A stretch of 64,000 bases of DNA, from positions 7,178,038 to 7,242,037 of the forward strand of contig NC_080698.1 of assembly GCF_030445035.2 (NCBI RefSeq), written 5' to 3'. The notes under the pieces are model-generated. The model had not been told where the DNA came from. It was given only the letters and a program-made list of their open reading frames with translations, and did no database searches. Source of the DNA: Dasypus novemcinctus. Lineage: Eukaryota > Chordata > Mammalia > Cingulata > Dasypodidae. Within the stretch, counting starts at the first letter, position 1, and each line of letters opens with the position of its first letter. Both the position numbers and the translations under genes were made by a program. Shown here in pieces: positions 1 through 12,469 of this stretch.

Positions 1-2620
1 TTTCTTTTTTGTGTTGTACCATACTCAGTGACTTTTCTCATTTCTACCTGGAAATATTTTTCATTTATTTTCCTTGTGGTTACCATGGGGTTAAGTTTTA
101 ACATCCTAAATATATAATAATTATATTTGGTTTTATACCAACTGAACTTCAATAGCATTCATATATGTTTTTCCTATACCCCTGTTATGCCCCCAAAATT
201 TTTTGTACTTTTTACAGCTTATGTCTTTGTACACTGTATGTCCAAAAACATAGATTTATCACTACTTTTTATGCAGTTGCATTTAAGTACCTGTAAGAAG
301 TAAGAAGTGGAGTTACATACCAAACAATACAATACAATAATACTGGCATTTATAATTACCCAAATGGTTACCCTTACCACAGGTCTCTACATTCTGTGCT
401 GCTTTGAACCCCTTTCCAGTGTCCTTTTCTTTCAGTCTGAAGATCTTGCTTTACTGTTGCTTGTGGGGCAGTTCTACTGGTGATGTACTCCCTTAGCATT
501 TGTCTATCTGAAAATATCTTAATTTCTCCATTATTTTTAAAAGAAAATCTCACCAGATATATAATTCTTGGCAGGCAGTTGTTTTTTCTCAGCACTTTAA
601 ATATTTCAACCCAGTGCCTTCCCGCCTCCATGGTTTATGACGAGAAATCAGCTCTTGATCTAATCGGGACTTCCTTGTATGGAATAGCATGCTGTGCTTC
701 TCTTGCAGCTTTCAGAACTCTCTCCTTGTCCTTTGCATCTGAGAGTATAATCAATATATGACAGGGTATGGTTTCGGGGTTTTGGGTTTTTTTTCATGTT
801 TATCCTGTTTGGTGTTCTTTAAGCTTCTTGGATGTGCATATTCACATCTCTTGCTAAGTTTGGGAAGTTCTCTATCATTCTTTCTTTGACTGTTCCTTCT
901 GCCCTTTCTCTCTTTCTTATCCTTCTGGGACTCCCTCGGTGTGTGTGTTGGTGTGCTTGACGGTGTCCCAGATGTGTCTCAGGCTGTTTTAACTTTTAAT
1001 GCTGCTTTCTCCTTTCTGCTCCTCAGCCTTGCTCATTTCATGTCTTGTCTCCAATTTCATTGATTCTTTCTTCTCCCAGCTTCAATATGCTCTTGAAAAC
1101 ATCCTGGGCATTTTTCACTTCAGTTATTGTGGTCTTCAGCTTCAGCAGTTCTCTGTGGTTCCTTTTCTAAATTTTTGTCTCTTCCCTTAGAATCTCATAT
1201 TGTCCCTTTATTGTTTTCCTGATATCCTATACTTCTTTCTCTCTTCATCTCTTTAAGCATTTTTAAGATTTTTTAAAGTTTTTTTTTTTTGTTTTTTTTT
1301 TGGTATGCCCACATTCTTGTCTTCTTCATTGGTGTTTTTTGTATTTTATCATCTTCCTTTAGACAGGCCATCATTTCCTGTTTCTTTATTTGTCTTGTGC
1401 TCTTTAGTTGCACAGTGTACATTGTAATATTTTTAAATGTGAATGCTGGCATTTACTCCCTGGAATGTCTGTCTCCTGGCTTTGCAGCCAGCTAGTGAGA
1501 AGACAGATGTTTTCTTGAGCTTCAGCCCTCTCATCAGGAAGGTCTTCCCAAGGCAAATTCTCTGTGCAGGTTTTCCCCTGTCTTTCTGGGCCTCTGTTTT
1601 GTCCTGCTTGTTGGTTTGAGTTCCCTGTTTACAATGTGGCTGTCCTTCTGTTTCCCAGGAGATAGCCCTCCCTCTCTCCAGTGTTTGAAACCAGCAGAAG
1701 GGCAAATTCTGGGAGGATGGTCACCCTGGAGAGGACTTTCCCAAGTCAGTCTTTCCCAGTTAAAACAGGGAAGGGAACCCACAAAGGGAGTGCAGACAGG
1801 CTCCACAGTGCCCGGGGGAGGGGATCAGGTAGGGTGCCCAAAGCATCTCTGACAGCAACCTAAAAGTGAGCTTTCCTGGCCTGCCAAGCAAATCCCTTCA
1901 GCTAGCTGTCCCCCACAGCCCTGAGGGAGCCCTGCATCTTTAAATCTCTACCACCACCACCCCCCCACCTCCTGCTCTGTCTGTGCAATCTGCAGCTAGT
2001 TCCATTTAATTCCAGTTAAATTTTTAATTTCAGAAATTATAATTTTTTTCTAGAATTTCTGTTTTGTTCTTTTTTATAGATTCCAGGTCACTGATGAAAT
2101 AACTCATCTTTCCCTCTATTTTCTTGAACATATTCATCTTAATTATTTTTAAGTGTTTGCTTAATAACCCAAACAAGTCAATTTTGTTCTTTTTATTTTC
2201 TGTTTTCCCTCATTTTTTAGTCACTTGTTCCTCTTGTTTTATCATGCAGTTGTTATTTCATTTGTTTGTTGTTTTAGCATGCCTTATTATTTTTTATTAG
2301 ATGCCAGATATTGCATATTAAATTTTAGAGGCTCTAGAGAATGTTATTGTCCTGCTATGAAGTTTACATTTTCTTCTGGCATCCCTCTTATACTTAGCAT
2401 GGGTTAACTTTAGACTTTATTTTTAACCTTAATCTGTTTTAGTTTTAACCTTAATCCTTGGCTACTCCATCTTGGTGGGCCCTGAATTCCGACCTGTCTC
2501 TCCAGCATCATGAAACTGCTGAAATATCTGATCAGTTCTTTAGCAGCACGCCTCTTGCTTTCTGCTTAGATTCTTGAAGTCTCACCCTAAGCATGCACAA
2601 CTGAGTTTGGTAATGGAAAA
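1..2620 (-). mobile_element. Old L1 (L1M-type) LINE, antisense, 3' part
   Basis: The + strand is T-rich and reads as the reverse complement of an ancient mammalian L1 3' region. Typical words are 'tccttgtggttaccatgggg' near 74, 'gagaaatcagctcttgatcta' near 640, 'cttgctaagtttgggaagtt' near 850 and a 'ggtgtcccagatgtgtctca' block near 963. Sense orientation is therefore the - strand, with the 3' UTR at low coordinates and the element continuing beyond the window start. No long reading frame survives, so it is a degraded copy. The upper boundary is approximate, because similarity fades between about 2.4 and 2.9 kb. Nothing else is recognised up to 3.5 kb. Confidence 0.6.
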
Positions 2621-3529
2621 ATAAGAGGAAATGGCATGCATATTCTGTGTCCCACTTAGCTGTAATTATCTCCTTACCAATATTTTGTCCCTCAAATCCC
2701 AGCTACTTTTCTGAATTCCCTTTACTTAGTTATTGTGGTTTTTTAGGACTACACTCCACTGAGCTGCTAATTACAAATTGCAAACGTCCTCCGGTAAAAA
2801 TGTAGTGTTCACCTCACTGTATTTTCTTTCCCTCACAAACCTCGGATCTTAGTTCTCCCTCATGTCCTGCTTCACTCATTGTTCTCCAACGCCTTCAGAT
2901 AGCTGTTCTGTGCATTTTCCCATCTTTTACGTTTGTGTTTTTTTGCGCGGGTTTATCCAGTTCAAGGTTACCCATCACAGCCAGAACCAGAAAGAAGTGC
3001 ACACACACACATTAGGTTTCAGGAGATGAGCATCTGTCTGAAGGTGCACCACAAAGGAGAGGTGAGCTCATGGCTTCCTATGAACATCCTAAGGTAAGTC
3101 ACTGGCCTGGGATCAGCCACGTGAACGCCCGTCTCAGAAGTGAGATCCCGCGCCGGGTTCCTTCCTGCGGCTCCTCCCCTGGAGCTCAATCCCAGGTCAG
3201 TCAAATGAGCAGACAGCGCGTGGGCCACACAGCAGATGGACTGGCTCCGATGGGGAAGGCCATCTTTCATGGCGGAGAAGCTTGAGTGGCAGGTCATGCT
3301 TTATGTGGGGGAGCTCATAAGGAGTGAGGCTCTGCAAGCTCCCGTCAGCCCACTTCAGACTCCCCATTTCCCCCCACAAGCCAGTGCTCCTCCTTCCTCA
3401 GCCCCCCTACGCCCAGGGGCAGCTCAGCTCTTCTGGATACATCCCAAGGCCACGCCTCCATCCCACGGGACTCCCTTGTCCCTTCATTCATTCACTATTA
3501 GCCTGGTGTCCTGAAAAGCAGGGACAGCA

Positions 3530-3768
3530 GTGGGAGGGGTTAAAATCACAGGCATGGGACTTAAAAGCCTGAATCTGCAATCCCCTCTACATCTTACCCA
3601 TTTCCCAGATGGGACATTTCATTCAAAATGTCTGAACTTCAATTTCCCCATTTGAAAATAGGAATATTAAAAATATTTTTCTCAGAGAACTGTTAGGATT
3701 TAATGAAATGACATAAATATACTTAGAATAGTGCCCCTCACAAGGGGGCTGCCTAACTGACATTTTTT
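3530..3768 (+). repeat. MIR SINE fragment
   Basis: The pattern is that of an old mammalian MIR: 'catttcccagatgggaca', then 'ccccatttgaaaataggaata', then 'gttaggatttaatgaaatgac', then 'cttagaatagtgcccctcac'. This is the familiar order of the MIR core and LINE-related tail in + orientation. It runs directly into a tetranucleotide repeat. Confidence 0.55.
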
Positions 3769-3801
3769 GAATGAATGAATGAATGAATGAATGAATGAAT
3801 G
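3769..3801. repeat. (AATG)n microsatellite
   Basis: About seven uninterrupted gaat/aatg units follow the MIR tail, a common place for such repeats to grow. Confidence 0.9.
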
Positions 3802-3914
3802 GAGTGAATGTGAGATGTTCGGCCCAAGGCCAAGACGCATTTTGAGAACTCAGCAAACATTATTATTGTTATTTTTCACAGACATTTCTGAGTCCCGCTG
3901 TAAACAAGACCTTG

Positions 3915-4313
3915 TGTGGGGAAGCGGATTTGGCTCACCTGATAGAGCGTCCGTCTACCACATGGGAGGCCCGCGGTTCAATCCCAGGGCCTCCTGACCC
4001 GTGTGGAGCTGGCCCATGCGCAGTGCTGATGCACGCAAGGAGTGCCCTGCCACGCAGGGGTGTCCCCCGTGTAGGGGAGCCCCACGTGCAAGGAAAGCCA
4101 CCCCATAAGGAGAGCCACCCCACGCGACAAAAGCGCAGCCTGCCCAGGAGTGGCGCCACACACATGCAGAGTTGACACAGCAAGATGACACAACAAAACA
4201 AGACACAGAAGAGGAACACACAGCAAATGGGCACAGAGCGCAGACAACGGGAGGGTGGGGTGTGAAGGGGAGAGAAATACATAAAAATTTAAAAATAAAT
4301 AAATAAATAAAAT
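3915..4313 (+). mobile_element. Chimeric DAS-type tRNA-derived SINE
   Basis: The head is tRNA-like: 'tggctcacctgatagagcg' resembles an A box and 'cggttcaatccc' a B box, an internal RNA polymerase III promoter. It is followed by a long non-tRNA body ('cgcaaggagtgccctgccac', 'gcagcctgcccaggagtggc') and an A-rich 'aaataaataaataaa' tail. Related copies lie near 9.2, 41.6, 44.0 and 58.1 kb. This architecture matches the chimeric subfamilies of armadillo DAS SINEs. Open frames on either strand here belong to the SINE and are not genes. Confidence 0.9.
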
Positions 4314-7300
4314 CCATTTTTAAAAGACCCAGCCTACAAAAGGAGCCCTGTCCGCAGGGGAAGACCCGACTCCAGATGGGTCACCGCCCAGTGCACTGAT
4401 GGCGATGACAGAGGCACCCACAGCGAGCGTGAGAGCAGAGGAGTGAGACCACCCTAGGGTGGGGGTGACTCTCCTCACAATCTCTCGCTTGATGCAGAAC
4501 CTCCCACGTCTGCAGTGCGCCCCGGTCCTCGAGTCAGGACGTCTGTTTCTGTTCCCGAGCCTGCCACCCCAGCGCAGCTCCCCATGCCCTACTTCTGTCC
4601 TGTTGTCTGGCTGTTACGCCGTGGAACTCTCATTCTCTTTCATGTCCGCCACCTTTCTCAGTCTCTCCTAGGCTCTCCCTGCCTTGGGCTCTCTTTACAT
4701 CTGTCTCTCTCACCATTCCTGCCCACTTCCCTCAGCCCTACAGAGTCCCAAACTTTCCCTAATCGTCCCTCCCACAGCCTCAGCAGCTCCCCTTGTCATT
4801 TCCCAATCTGTCTTCCAGCCAGCTGCCTCTCAGCTCTCAGGCCCTGCCTCTCTCCACCTCCTACCTCCAGGATTTCCACAACCCAAGTTGCCACGTGGTC
4901 ATTTTCCAGGAGCTGAAGGTGATTACATTGGTGGTAGGGGGCAAGTGACATGCTTTGTCCTCTCTGCAGGCCAATCGGCAGGCACAGGCTGGGGCCACGG
5001 AAAGTGCCAAGGACCCAGGGTCGAGGGCCAGGCTCAGCTGGTTCTCAGCCATCATTCCTCGGTCACCAGGGAAGGTGCCGCTTGACGAGGAAGGATCGGC
5101 AGGATGCGGCATGGATGCCAGAGGGCCACGATGAGGACATGAGGTAAGTGGACCCACCAAATAAGGAACTGGTGGGCAAAGTCTGGGGAACTGGTAGGTA
5201 AACCTGGTGCTATTTGGAAATGGAGGAACCTGGTGCTATTTGGAAATGGAGGAAAGAAGTCAGGGAAATGAGCAATTTCCAGGATATTTGGAAATACTCT
5301 GGCTTGAGGTTGCTCCTGTGAAACAATTTGACCAAGAAAATCAGACACTCCAGAGCTGGGGGTTTCCTTTGAAGCCATTTTACAAATGGGGTCTCTAAGA
5401 AGAGTTTGGGGCCAGCCCAGGCCTGCCCTGGAAGGACTTCCTTTAAATTGAAAACATCTTTAGGGAGCATTTACCCTGGGCCAGGCCTTTGCCTAGTAAA
5501 TCAGACTCAGTCCCTGCCCCCAGGGGCAAAGACAAGCGGGGCGGGCAGTAACCGCCAGACCGTGCCCAGTGGTGGGAGGAGGGGATGAGAATGTCCACCG
5601 GCTGCAGCCACCAAAGAGCCCGAAGAACTGTGCCTCTGCCCAGAGTGCCATAAGAGCAGGGGGATCTGCCTTCGAGTTGGGGCAGCTCTGGAGGAGGGAC
5701 AGCCTGCCCGGCAGCAGGCAGGGAAAGCCTAGCCCAGCCACCCCACCCTGACATCTTCCAGCAACTTCTACAAGGTAGCCTTGGTTGGAGTCAAGTGACC
5801 AAGGGAGAGATTATAGGGACCAGAAATTGTGGGGCCTTGTGGGTAACCGGAAGAACTTTGTCTTTTACTCTGAGGGAGGTAGGAGCCATCGATGGGGCTG
5901 AAAATGGGCTGAGGGAGAGGCATGTGGGGAGCAAAGAGACAACTGTGGAGAGTTCAGCAATCATCCAGGAGCGAGGTGAGGTGGCCAGACTGGGGTGCAG
6001 CAGGGAAGGAGTGAAGACAACGGAAGTTGCTTGCACTTGGAAGTGGTGGGCAAGGAGAAGTCAAGGATGGCGCTGCGGTGCTTGGCCTGAGAAGCTGGAA
6101 GGATGGGGGAATATTCCCAGAGCTGGAGAGGACTGCGGATGGAACAGACTGGGAAGGAGTAGATCAGAAGTTCCTTTCTGGACGTAAGACTGGCCGACCC
6201 TTGGACATCCCAGTGGGCCGCGAGTGCGGGAGCCTCCTGACTCAGGGCCACTGGTATGACAGACACCAAAGGCAGAGGTCTGGAACGTCATCTAAAAGTA
6301 TTTTTTGGACCACGCATCCACTTTCTCCCCAGGACAATGTCTATGCACACATGCTGTGTCCAGTTCCTGGGCTCACAGAACACCCTGCAGCGTGTTCACG
6401 GGTCACCTGTGTTCCCGTATCTCAGGAGTCCGGGAATCAGCGACTTCCTCCCAGTCCCTCCCTTTCCCACGCGCCCCTGCAGGGTGGAACAGCAGCCAAT
6501 CTCCCATTCACGCCTTGGGCTACACGGACCCTTTGCCCGTCCCCACTGTTTCCTTCTTTGCACATGAACTCCGAGGCAGGCGGAAGCTTTTCTCTGGACT
6601 CCCCATCCCCAGTGCTGGGAGTTGCACAACTAAAAGTTGATTGTGGTTGATTGTTGACCGCATCAGTGGCCCCTACGTGACAGGAAATGCCTGTGCTGGC
6701 AGCAAAGACAATGGGCACATTGACAAAGCTCCCCAAGGTGTGCGTGCAGTTTCGGACAATGTTTATTCATTATTTGGGGGGCACTCTGCATAGCCTTTAG
6801 GCGTCAGCGCACAAAAGAGCTTATTGAGTCCAGATCCAAGCAGTGGAAAAGAAGATGTGAGAAGCCTTGAGGAGCAGCAGGGCTTCTTTCAGCCAGGCGT
6901 CCGCCCCAGCCACGGCCCAGCTCAGGCCTCCTGTCCAGGCGGGCCGTGGGGTTGATGCCGAGGGGACAACAGGCTGCTCGGTGGGGACATGTGTGCAGTG
7001 GAGGGGCCCCAGCCGTCCTCTGCCGCAGAGCGCTCAGCTGCTGTCCCTGCCAAGGATGCCAGCGGCCTCTTCTTCCCCACCCAGACTCCAGCTCTCGGGG
7101 TCCCCTGAGTGCAGCCCCTCCTGGAGGCTCAGGAGCTGCACCTGCCCGGCCCCTTCCTCCCGCCACTCACTGCCCTGCTGGGTACCCCCCTTGGCTGAGG
7201 CTCCGTGAATGACAGCACTTACTCAAGGACTCTTTTGACAATAATTATCAAGCCCCCTGGGTCAGCTTGTCTCCCAGTCAGGGTTTCTAGGAAGGCTCCA

Positions 7301-7430
7301 GTCCTGTGATAGGAGTCCCAGGTGCGAAGGGATTTTGTTTAAACCCCACTAATCGACATGCAAATTGGTACGACCCCTGTGGGGATCTGTTTGGCCAGAC
7401 TGGCTACTCCAGAATAGATCCTATGACCAG
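4314..7430. other. Intergenic single-copy-looking DNA, no gene recognised
   Basis: I see no exon with convincing splice sites and no family similarity here. The only local structure is an exact head-to-tail duplication of a 26-bp unit (acctggtgct...ggagga) at 5202-5227 and 5228-5253. Open frames of 60-200 codons occur on several strands at once and look like chance. Confidence 0.5.
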
Positions 7431-7570
7431 CACTGTGCAGGTAAATGCTTAGTGGCTCTGAGGGCATTTGGCAAATACCTGCTGAGCACTCGCCCTGGGG
7501 CACGCACTGCCCTGAAGGCGCGTGTTCAGCCCCGGGGCCCTCTGCCCTCCGTGAGGCAGGAGACTGAAGC
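7430..7570. repeat. Possible MIR fragment
   Basis: Words such as 'caaatacctgctgagcac', 'ggcacgcactgccctgaagg' and 'gtgaggcaggagactgaagctcagtga' resemble a diverged MIR core. The similarity is weak. Confidence 0.3.
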
Positions 7571-7585
7571 TCAGTGAGCTGAGGC

Positions 7586-7800
7586 CCCCCCCCCCAGCCA
7601 CACCCCAGTGCTGATCCCCTCCAAGTCAGCACCCAGGAGGGCCCGGAAGGTTCTGCCGACCTCCCCCCTCCTCCCACACGGGACAGCGGGAGAGCGAGGG
7701 GCCTCAGCATACTGCTGCTCATCAAAATTAGCTGTGGTTGATGAAGCAGGACATCAAAAGGGCACCCCCCCACCCCCCCCAACCCCCCCCACCCCGGGAG
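7586..7800. repeat. C-rich low-complexity patches
   Basis: There are two cytosine runs, at about 7586-7595 and 7761-7796. The second is broken by single A residues (cacccccccca acccccccca type). From 7800 to 9220 the DNA stays GC-rich, but no exon or known repeat was recognised. Confidence 0.8.
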
Positions 7801-9220
7801 GAATAAGGAAGCAAAAAGTCAATCAACCGGTCCCAGCCTGCAGCTCACACCCCTTTCCCGCCACCCCCACCCACCTCCCTTCAGGGAAAACCCTGCTGGC
7901 CTGAGGCAAAGAGGTTAACTCACCTTTGCGGCTGCAGAGAGAGCCCAGGCCTGGCCCGAGGCGATGCGCGCTGCCGGTCCTAGGCCTCTGCTCTCCACGC
8001 TTCTCCACGCTTCGGGCTGGGCCCAGCTGCCCCGTGGAGGGACAGCCTGGCCAGCTCTCCCCTCGGTGGAGCGCGCCCAGGGCCAGGGGGAGGGAGACTT
8101 TTGTCGATGAAACTCTGAAACAAGTCGGAGTTTTGGGGATCAGGGAGCTGGTAGGAAGCTGAGGGGTGCATCCTGGCCTGGCGCCCAAGCTGCGGCCCCC
8201 TCCGTGCCTGGGCCCAGGCCGGGGTGGCGGGCAGGGCCACAAGACAGTGTCCACTGGGGAGGGGCCCAGGGCCCGGCTGAAGCACGGGTGAGCCCCGATG
8301 GGGCGCCTAAGGCAGGGTCACAGGCAATGCCAGGGGTCCAGGCTGGAAAGCAGCAAGCTCCTGTGGGGGCAGTGGGGGAAAGGGGGTCCGCCGTGCGGGG
8401 TGCCCCCACTGCCTGTGACAACAAAACCTTCTGCTGGCTTAATGCTTGGGACAGGGCCAAGGCCCAACACGGCCCCTCAGGAGGCTCACGGGGCCTCCTC
8501 AGAGGAAAAGGCCGGGGGTGCCTCACCCCTGCCCAAGCCAGGCCCGCAGCCTTACCCAGCCCCTTCGCGGGGACCAGCTCTGGCTTCCCACGGAGCCGAC
8601 GCGCATGCCGGTGAAGGGGCTGCTATCCAGGCCCGCTGCCCCTCGATCTGGGGTCAGGGTTCGTTAGTGTAATGCCGGACGCTTGTGCTGTGGTAAATTC
8701 TACCCCAGTTGCTGGCGTAGAAGCCAAGCTCAGCAGGCCTGCTGTCGGTCCACCGTCGGCAGGCTGAGGCCTGTGGTCAGCGCAGGGCGCGTGCTGTGGC
8801 CGGCTGTGGGAGGAGCTCCCGCCCTGTGCAGGTGCGTGAGGTGGGCTCCACTACCCCTCAGGGCCAAGGTCTCCCAGGAGGAGGGACTGAGGCCACAGGC
8901 TGACCCGAAGCTGGGAGGACGCCAGAGAGCCAGGGCTGGAAGGGCCACCCTCCACCTTCCCCAGGAGGGCTCGGGAGGGAGCTGGGAAGAGGAGACGTCC
9001 TTTCGGAGCAGGCTAATGAGAGAGGGAATCAAGAGATGACCTGGCACCTGGTGAGAAGTCTACAGGGACATCGGTGCCCCAAGACGGCTGCTGGAAGATC
9101 TCACGAGAGTCTGGCAATTTGGAATGAGATTTCCTCCAGAAGCCCGGAGAAGCCCTGGATATTCCCCAAGGACCTTATCACTGGGTCCTCCTGGGAGATT
9201 GATGGGTGGAGTAATCCATC

Positions 9221-9661
9221 AAAACAGCAAACAGCTGGGAAGCGGACTTGGCCCAGTGGTTAGGGCGTCCATCTACCACATGGGAGGTCCGCGGTTCAAA
9301 CCCCGGGCCTCCTTGACCCGTGTGGAGCTGGCCCGTGCACAGTGCTGATGCGCGCAAGGAGTGCCCTGCCACGCAGGGGTGTCCCCCGCGTAGGGGAGCC
9401 CCACGCGCAAGGAGTGCGCCCCGTAAGGAGAGCCACCCAGCGCGAAAGAAAGTGCAGCCTGCCCAGGAGTGGTGCTGCACACACGGAGAGCTGACACAGC
9501 AAGATGACGCACCAAAAAGAAACACAGATTCCCGTGCTGCTGACAACAACAGAATCAGACTAAAGAACACGCAGCAAATGGACACAGAGAACAGACAACT
9601 GGGGCAGGGGGGGGGGGATTAAATAAAATAAATCTTTAAAAAAAAAACAGCAAACAGCTGG
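9221..9661 (+). mobile_element. Chimeric DAS-type SINE with 18-bp target duplication
   Basis: The element body is about 9239-9643. It is flanked by a perfect direct repeat aaaacagcaaacagctgg at 9221-9238 and 9644-9661, the mark of L1-mediated insertion. The A-box-like 'ttggcccagtggttagggcg' and B-box-like 'gcggttcaaaccccgg' are followed by the standard body and an A-rich tail. The perfect duplication and well-kept Pol III boxes indicate a relatively young insertion. Confidence 0.93.
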
Positions 9662-10760
9662 AACTCCTCCCCTGCCCTTAGCAAAGGGGCGGAATAATTA
9701 ATGGTTTCAAAAGCACACGCAAAGGCCTCTGGCCCTCTCCTGCCTCCCCACTGTCCCGGGGCCTGTCCCTGTGCCTCTTCCTGCCCTATTCTGGCTTCTT
9801 TTTCCCCGCCTGGATCAATACACAAGTAAATCTGGGGATTTATAACCTCTACTGCACAACTGTAGTCTACAAATCAGCCCGCGTTATCACTCTCCAGCCC
9901 CTTTCTCCCTACCTGGGACCCATTTCTCTTCCTCCCTTCCTTAATTAATTACTGGCCTCATCAACGGGGCTGGCTCTGGAAATTCATTTCCTGCAGTTTA
10001 GCCAGGGACCTAGACAAAATCCCGCCGCACTTCCTTGGAGTCTTCTCGGGCCTGTGGCAGCCCTAGAACAAGAAGGGCAGAGGCTTGGCCCCGGGACCTG
10101 GGGCTGTGCTCCAGGAGGGCCCGAGGGAGCTCGGGGGTCTGGGCTCTGGGCAGGGGCTGCCGCCCCGGGGGCAGGAGCCTGCCTGTGTAGAAACCCCGCT
10201 CTCCTTCCCGGGGCCGGAAGCAAGGACGCAGCTCTAGGGCTGCCCCTCCCCAAGCCCTCCTCACCCCGGGCAGGGCACACGGGCAGGCCCGAGGGAGAAA
10301 GCCCGCCCTGCGCGGCGGAGGGTGCGGGGGGGACCCCCAGGCACTGGGCTGGAGACCGCGGGGGGGAAAACGTGGATCGCGCGGCTCAGCTAGCGTTTGC
10401 CAGGTCCCTCCAGCATGGAGGTGCTGTCTTCCCTTTCCCAAGTCGTCTTGGAGTGAGTCACTACTGCTGGCCAGCCACGAGGGGGCAGGCAGGAGTTAAG
10501 GCTCACCTCCGGCAGGGTGAGTCGACACCCGTGCTACTCAGAAAGATTTGCCTTTTCTCCCCCCATTGATTCGTTTGTTCAGCCATTTCTTTATACCACG
10601 ATGGACTCAGGTATATTTATTCTATGCATTGGGTTATAATCCAATACTGTGTTATTAATATTTATTTTGTGGCTCAAATTGTTCCGGCTTTGGCCACGGG
10701 GTGGGGCGGGGGAATCTTTCAGTAGGTTCCTCTTTCCCTTTGTTTTTTTGTTTTTTGTGG
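9662..10760. other. Intergenic DNA, nothing recognised
   Basis: GC-rich from 10.0 to 10.4 kb, then AT-rich. No splice-flanked reading frame or recognisable repeat was seen. Confidence 0.45.
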
Positions 10761-10764
10761 GGTT

Positions 10765-11215
10765 TTTTTTGTCTTTATTTATTTTTTAATGTTACATTCA
10801 AAAAATATGAGGTCCCCATACACCCCGCACTCCGCTCACCCCTTTCCTCCCACAACCACCACCTCCTCCAGCATCATGGGACGCTCACTGCACTCGGTGA
10901 ACACATCTCTGAGACTGCTGTACCACACGGTCAATGGTCCACATTATAATTTACACTCTTCCCCAGTCCACCCAGTGGGCCATGGGAGGACATACAATGT
11001 CCAGTAACTGTCCCCACAGTACCACCCAGGACAACTCCAAGTCCTGAAAATGCCCCCACATCACATCTCTTCCTCCCACTCCCCACCCCCAGCAGCCACC
11101 ATGGCCACTTTCTCCACCTCAACGCCACATTTACTTCCATCACTAATCACAACATTCCAGAATAGAGCATCAGCAAGTCCACTCCAATCCATACTCCACT
11201 CTGTCCCTTTGACAC
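10765..11215 (-). mobile_element. Xenarthran-type L1 3' end, antisense
   Basis: The sequence opens with a T-rich stretch (reverse complement of a poly-A tail), then reads 'acattcaaaaaatatgaggt', 'catcatgggacgctcactgc', 'gtcaatggtccacattataa' and 'gtccagtaactgtccccaca'. This is the 3' untranslated part of the L1 family I associate with armadillo and sloth, seen in reverse. It is 5'-truncated near 11.2 kb and has no coding part. Confidence 0.7.
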
Positions 11216-12134
11216 GCCCCCGTCTTTTGTTTTCTGAGAACCTTCTCCCTGTCCGGTACTAGCAGAGCTCCAGGCTCACCTGGAATTTTCCCGTCCGCAG
11301 CCCTAGACGTTTCTCCAGGGCACCTTCGTTCCATTCCATTAACTGGAGGGTGCTGGTGTGCTTTGCCCGGGAGGCAAGGTTGCTTCCAGGCCCTTGCAGA
11401 GGACAGAGCTGGGAAATATGCATGTGGACACACCCACCTACGACAGATCCTGTATCTGTGTGCGCGCTAAGCTTTACACCGCTGTCTCCAACTCAGCCCT
11501 CGGTCCCCAGCCCTGGCTTCCTTGTCTCTCTGTAACTCCAGCTCTGACAGCGGAAAACCTATCCGAGGGGTCGCCACTCATTTCCTTTTACTTACTAGTT
11601 CAGCCGCTGGACACCTATAAGCAGTTCCGTAAGGGTTACCCTGTACCCCCGAGAGAAACAAATGTTCCAATTAGGGTGCGGTGTTGACAGTTCTTTTTGT
11701 CTCTAACCTTACGATTTCCAGCCAAAACGCTGTTTCCAGAGTTATTTAGGTCTGCTCCTACGCCCTGCATTTGTGATAAAGTTCGTGTCAGTTATTAGCT
11801 TATTGCCTCTCGGCTCCAAACCCTCCCTTCAACCTAGGCTCTGCGTCGTGGGGTCCACCCCGCACCTCCTTGCACGGGAGCACGATGTTAAGCGTTCTCC
11901 GTAGAGGGCGCTCGAGAGGCACTGCGGGCGGAAGAGGCCCCCGCGGGCTGGGGCGGCCGCGTGGAGCCGAGGGCCTCGGGGGCAGCCTGCGCCTTCGCAG
12001 CCGCGGTCCGCGGAGGGCCTTTTCCGCACCCTCGGCACGGACACCGGCGCCCCGCACAGCCCGGGCGCGCTGCAGCCCTCTTCCCGGCCTGGAGCCAGAC
12101 TCCAGGCTCGACACCCCGACGTGGCCCCGGCTGC

Positions 12135-12297
12135 CCCCTCCGCCGGCTCCCTCGCGGCCCCGCCCCCTCCGCAGGCCCCCTCGCGGCCCCGCCCCCTCCG
12201 CCGGCTCCCTCGCGGCCCCGCCCCCTCCGCAGGCCCCCTCGCGGCCCCGCCCACTCCGCCAATCCCCTCGCGGCCCCGCCCCCCCGCAGGTCCCCCC
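12135..12297. repeat. 29-bp GC-box minisatellite
   Basis: The word tcgcggccccgcc recurs at 12152, 12181, 12210, 12239 and 12268, exactly 29 bp apart. This gives about five copies of a unit resembling tcgcggccccgccccctccg plus 9 bp. Copies alternate between 'ccggctccc' and 'caggccccc' endings, which suggests a two-unit higher-order step. Each copy carries a CCGCCC GC box. The period is not a multiple of three, which argues against coding function. Confidence 0.93.
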
Positions 12298-12435
12298 CTC
12301 AAGTCCTCCCCGCAGGCCCACTCGCAGCGGGCCCACCTCGGCCCCTGGTCCCCGACCGCCGGCTCCCCGCCCGCCTTCCCGAATGCCCTGTCGCTCCAGC
12401 CCAGCTCGGGTCTGACCAAACCAGTCCTGACTCCC

Positions 12436-12459
12436 CCGCCCCCCCCCCCCCCCCCCCGT
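12436..12459. repeat. Poly-C tract
   Basis: A nearly pure cytosine run interrupted once by G, at the edge of the CpG-rich block. Such tracts are hard to sequence, so the exact length is uncertain. Confidence 0.85.
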
Positions 12460-12469
12460 CTGCCCTGGG

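Noticed and set aside
3935-4317. Several 90-120 codon frames, repeated near 9.2, 41.7, 44.1 and 58.1 kb
   Set aside because: All fall in DAS-type SINEs. The recurrent Cys-rich 'protein' is the SINE body read in reverse.
6027-6650. 207-codon + strand frame
   Set aside because: Several overlapping frames on both strands, no recognisable domain, and no splice sites or promoter seen.
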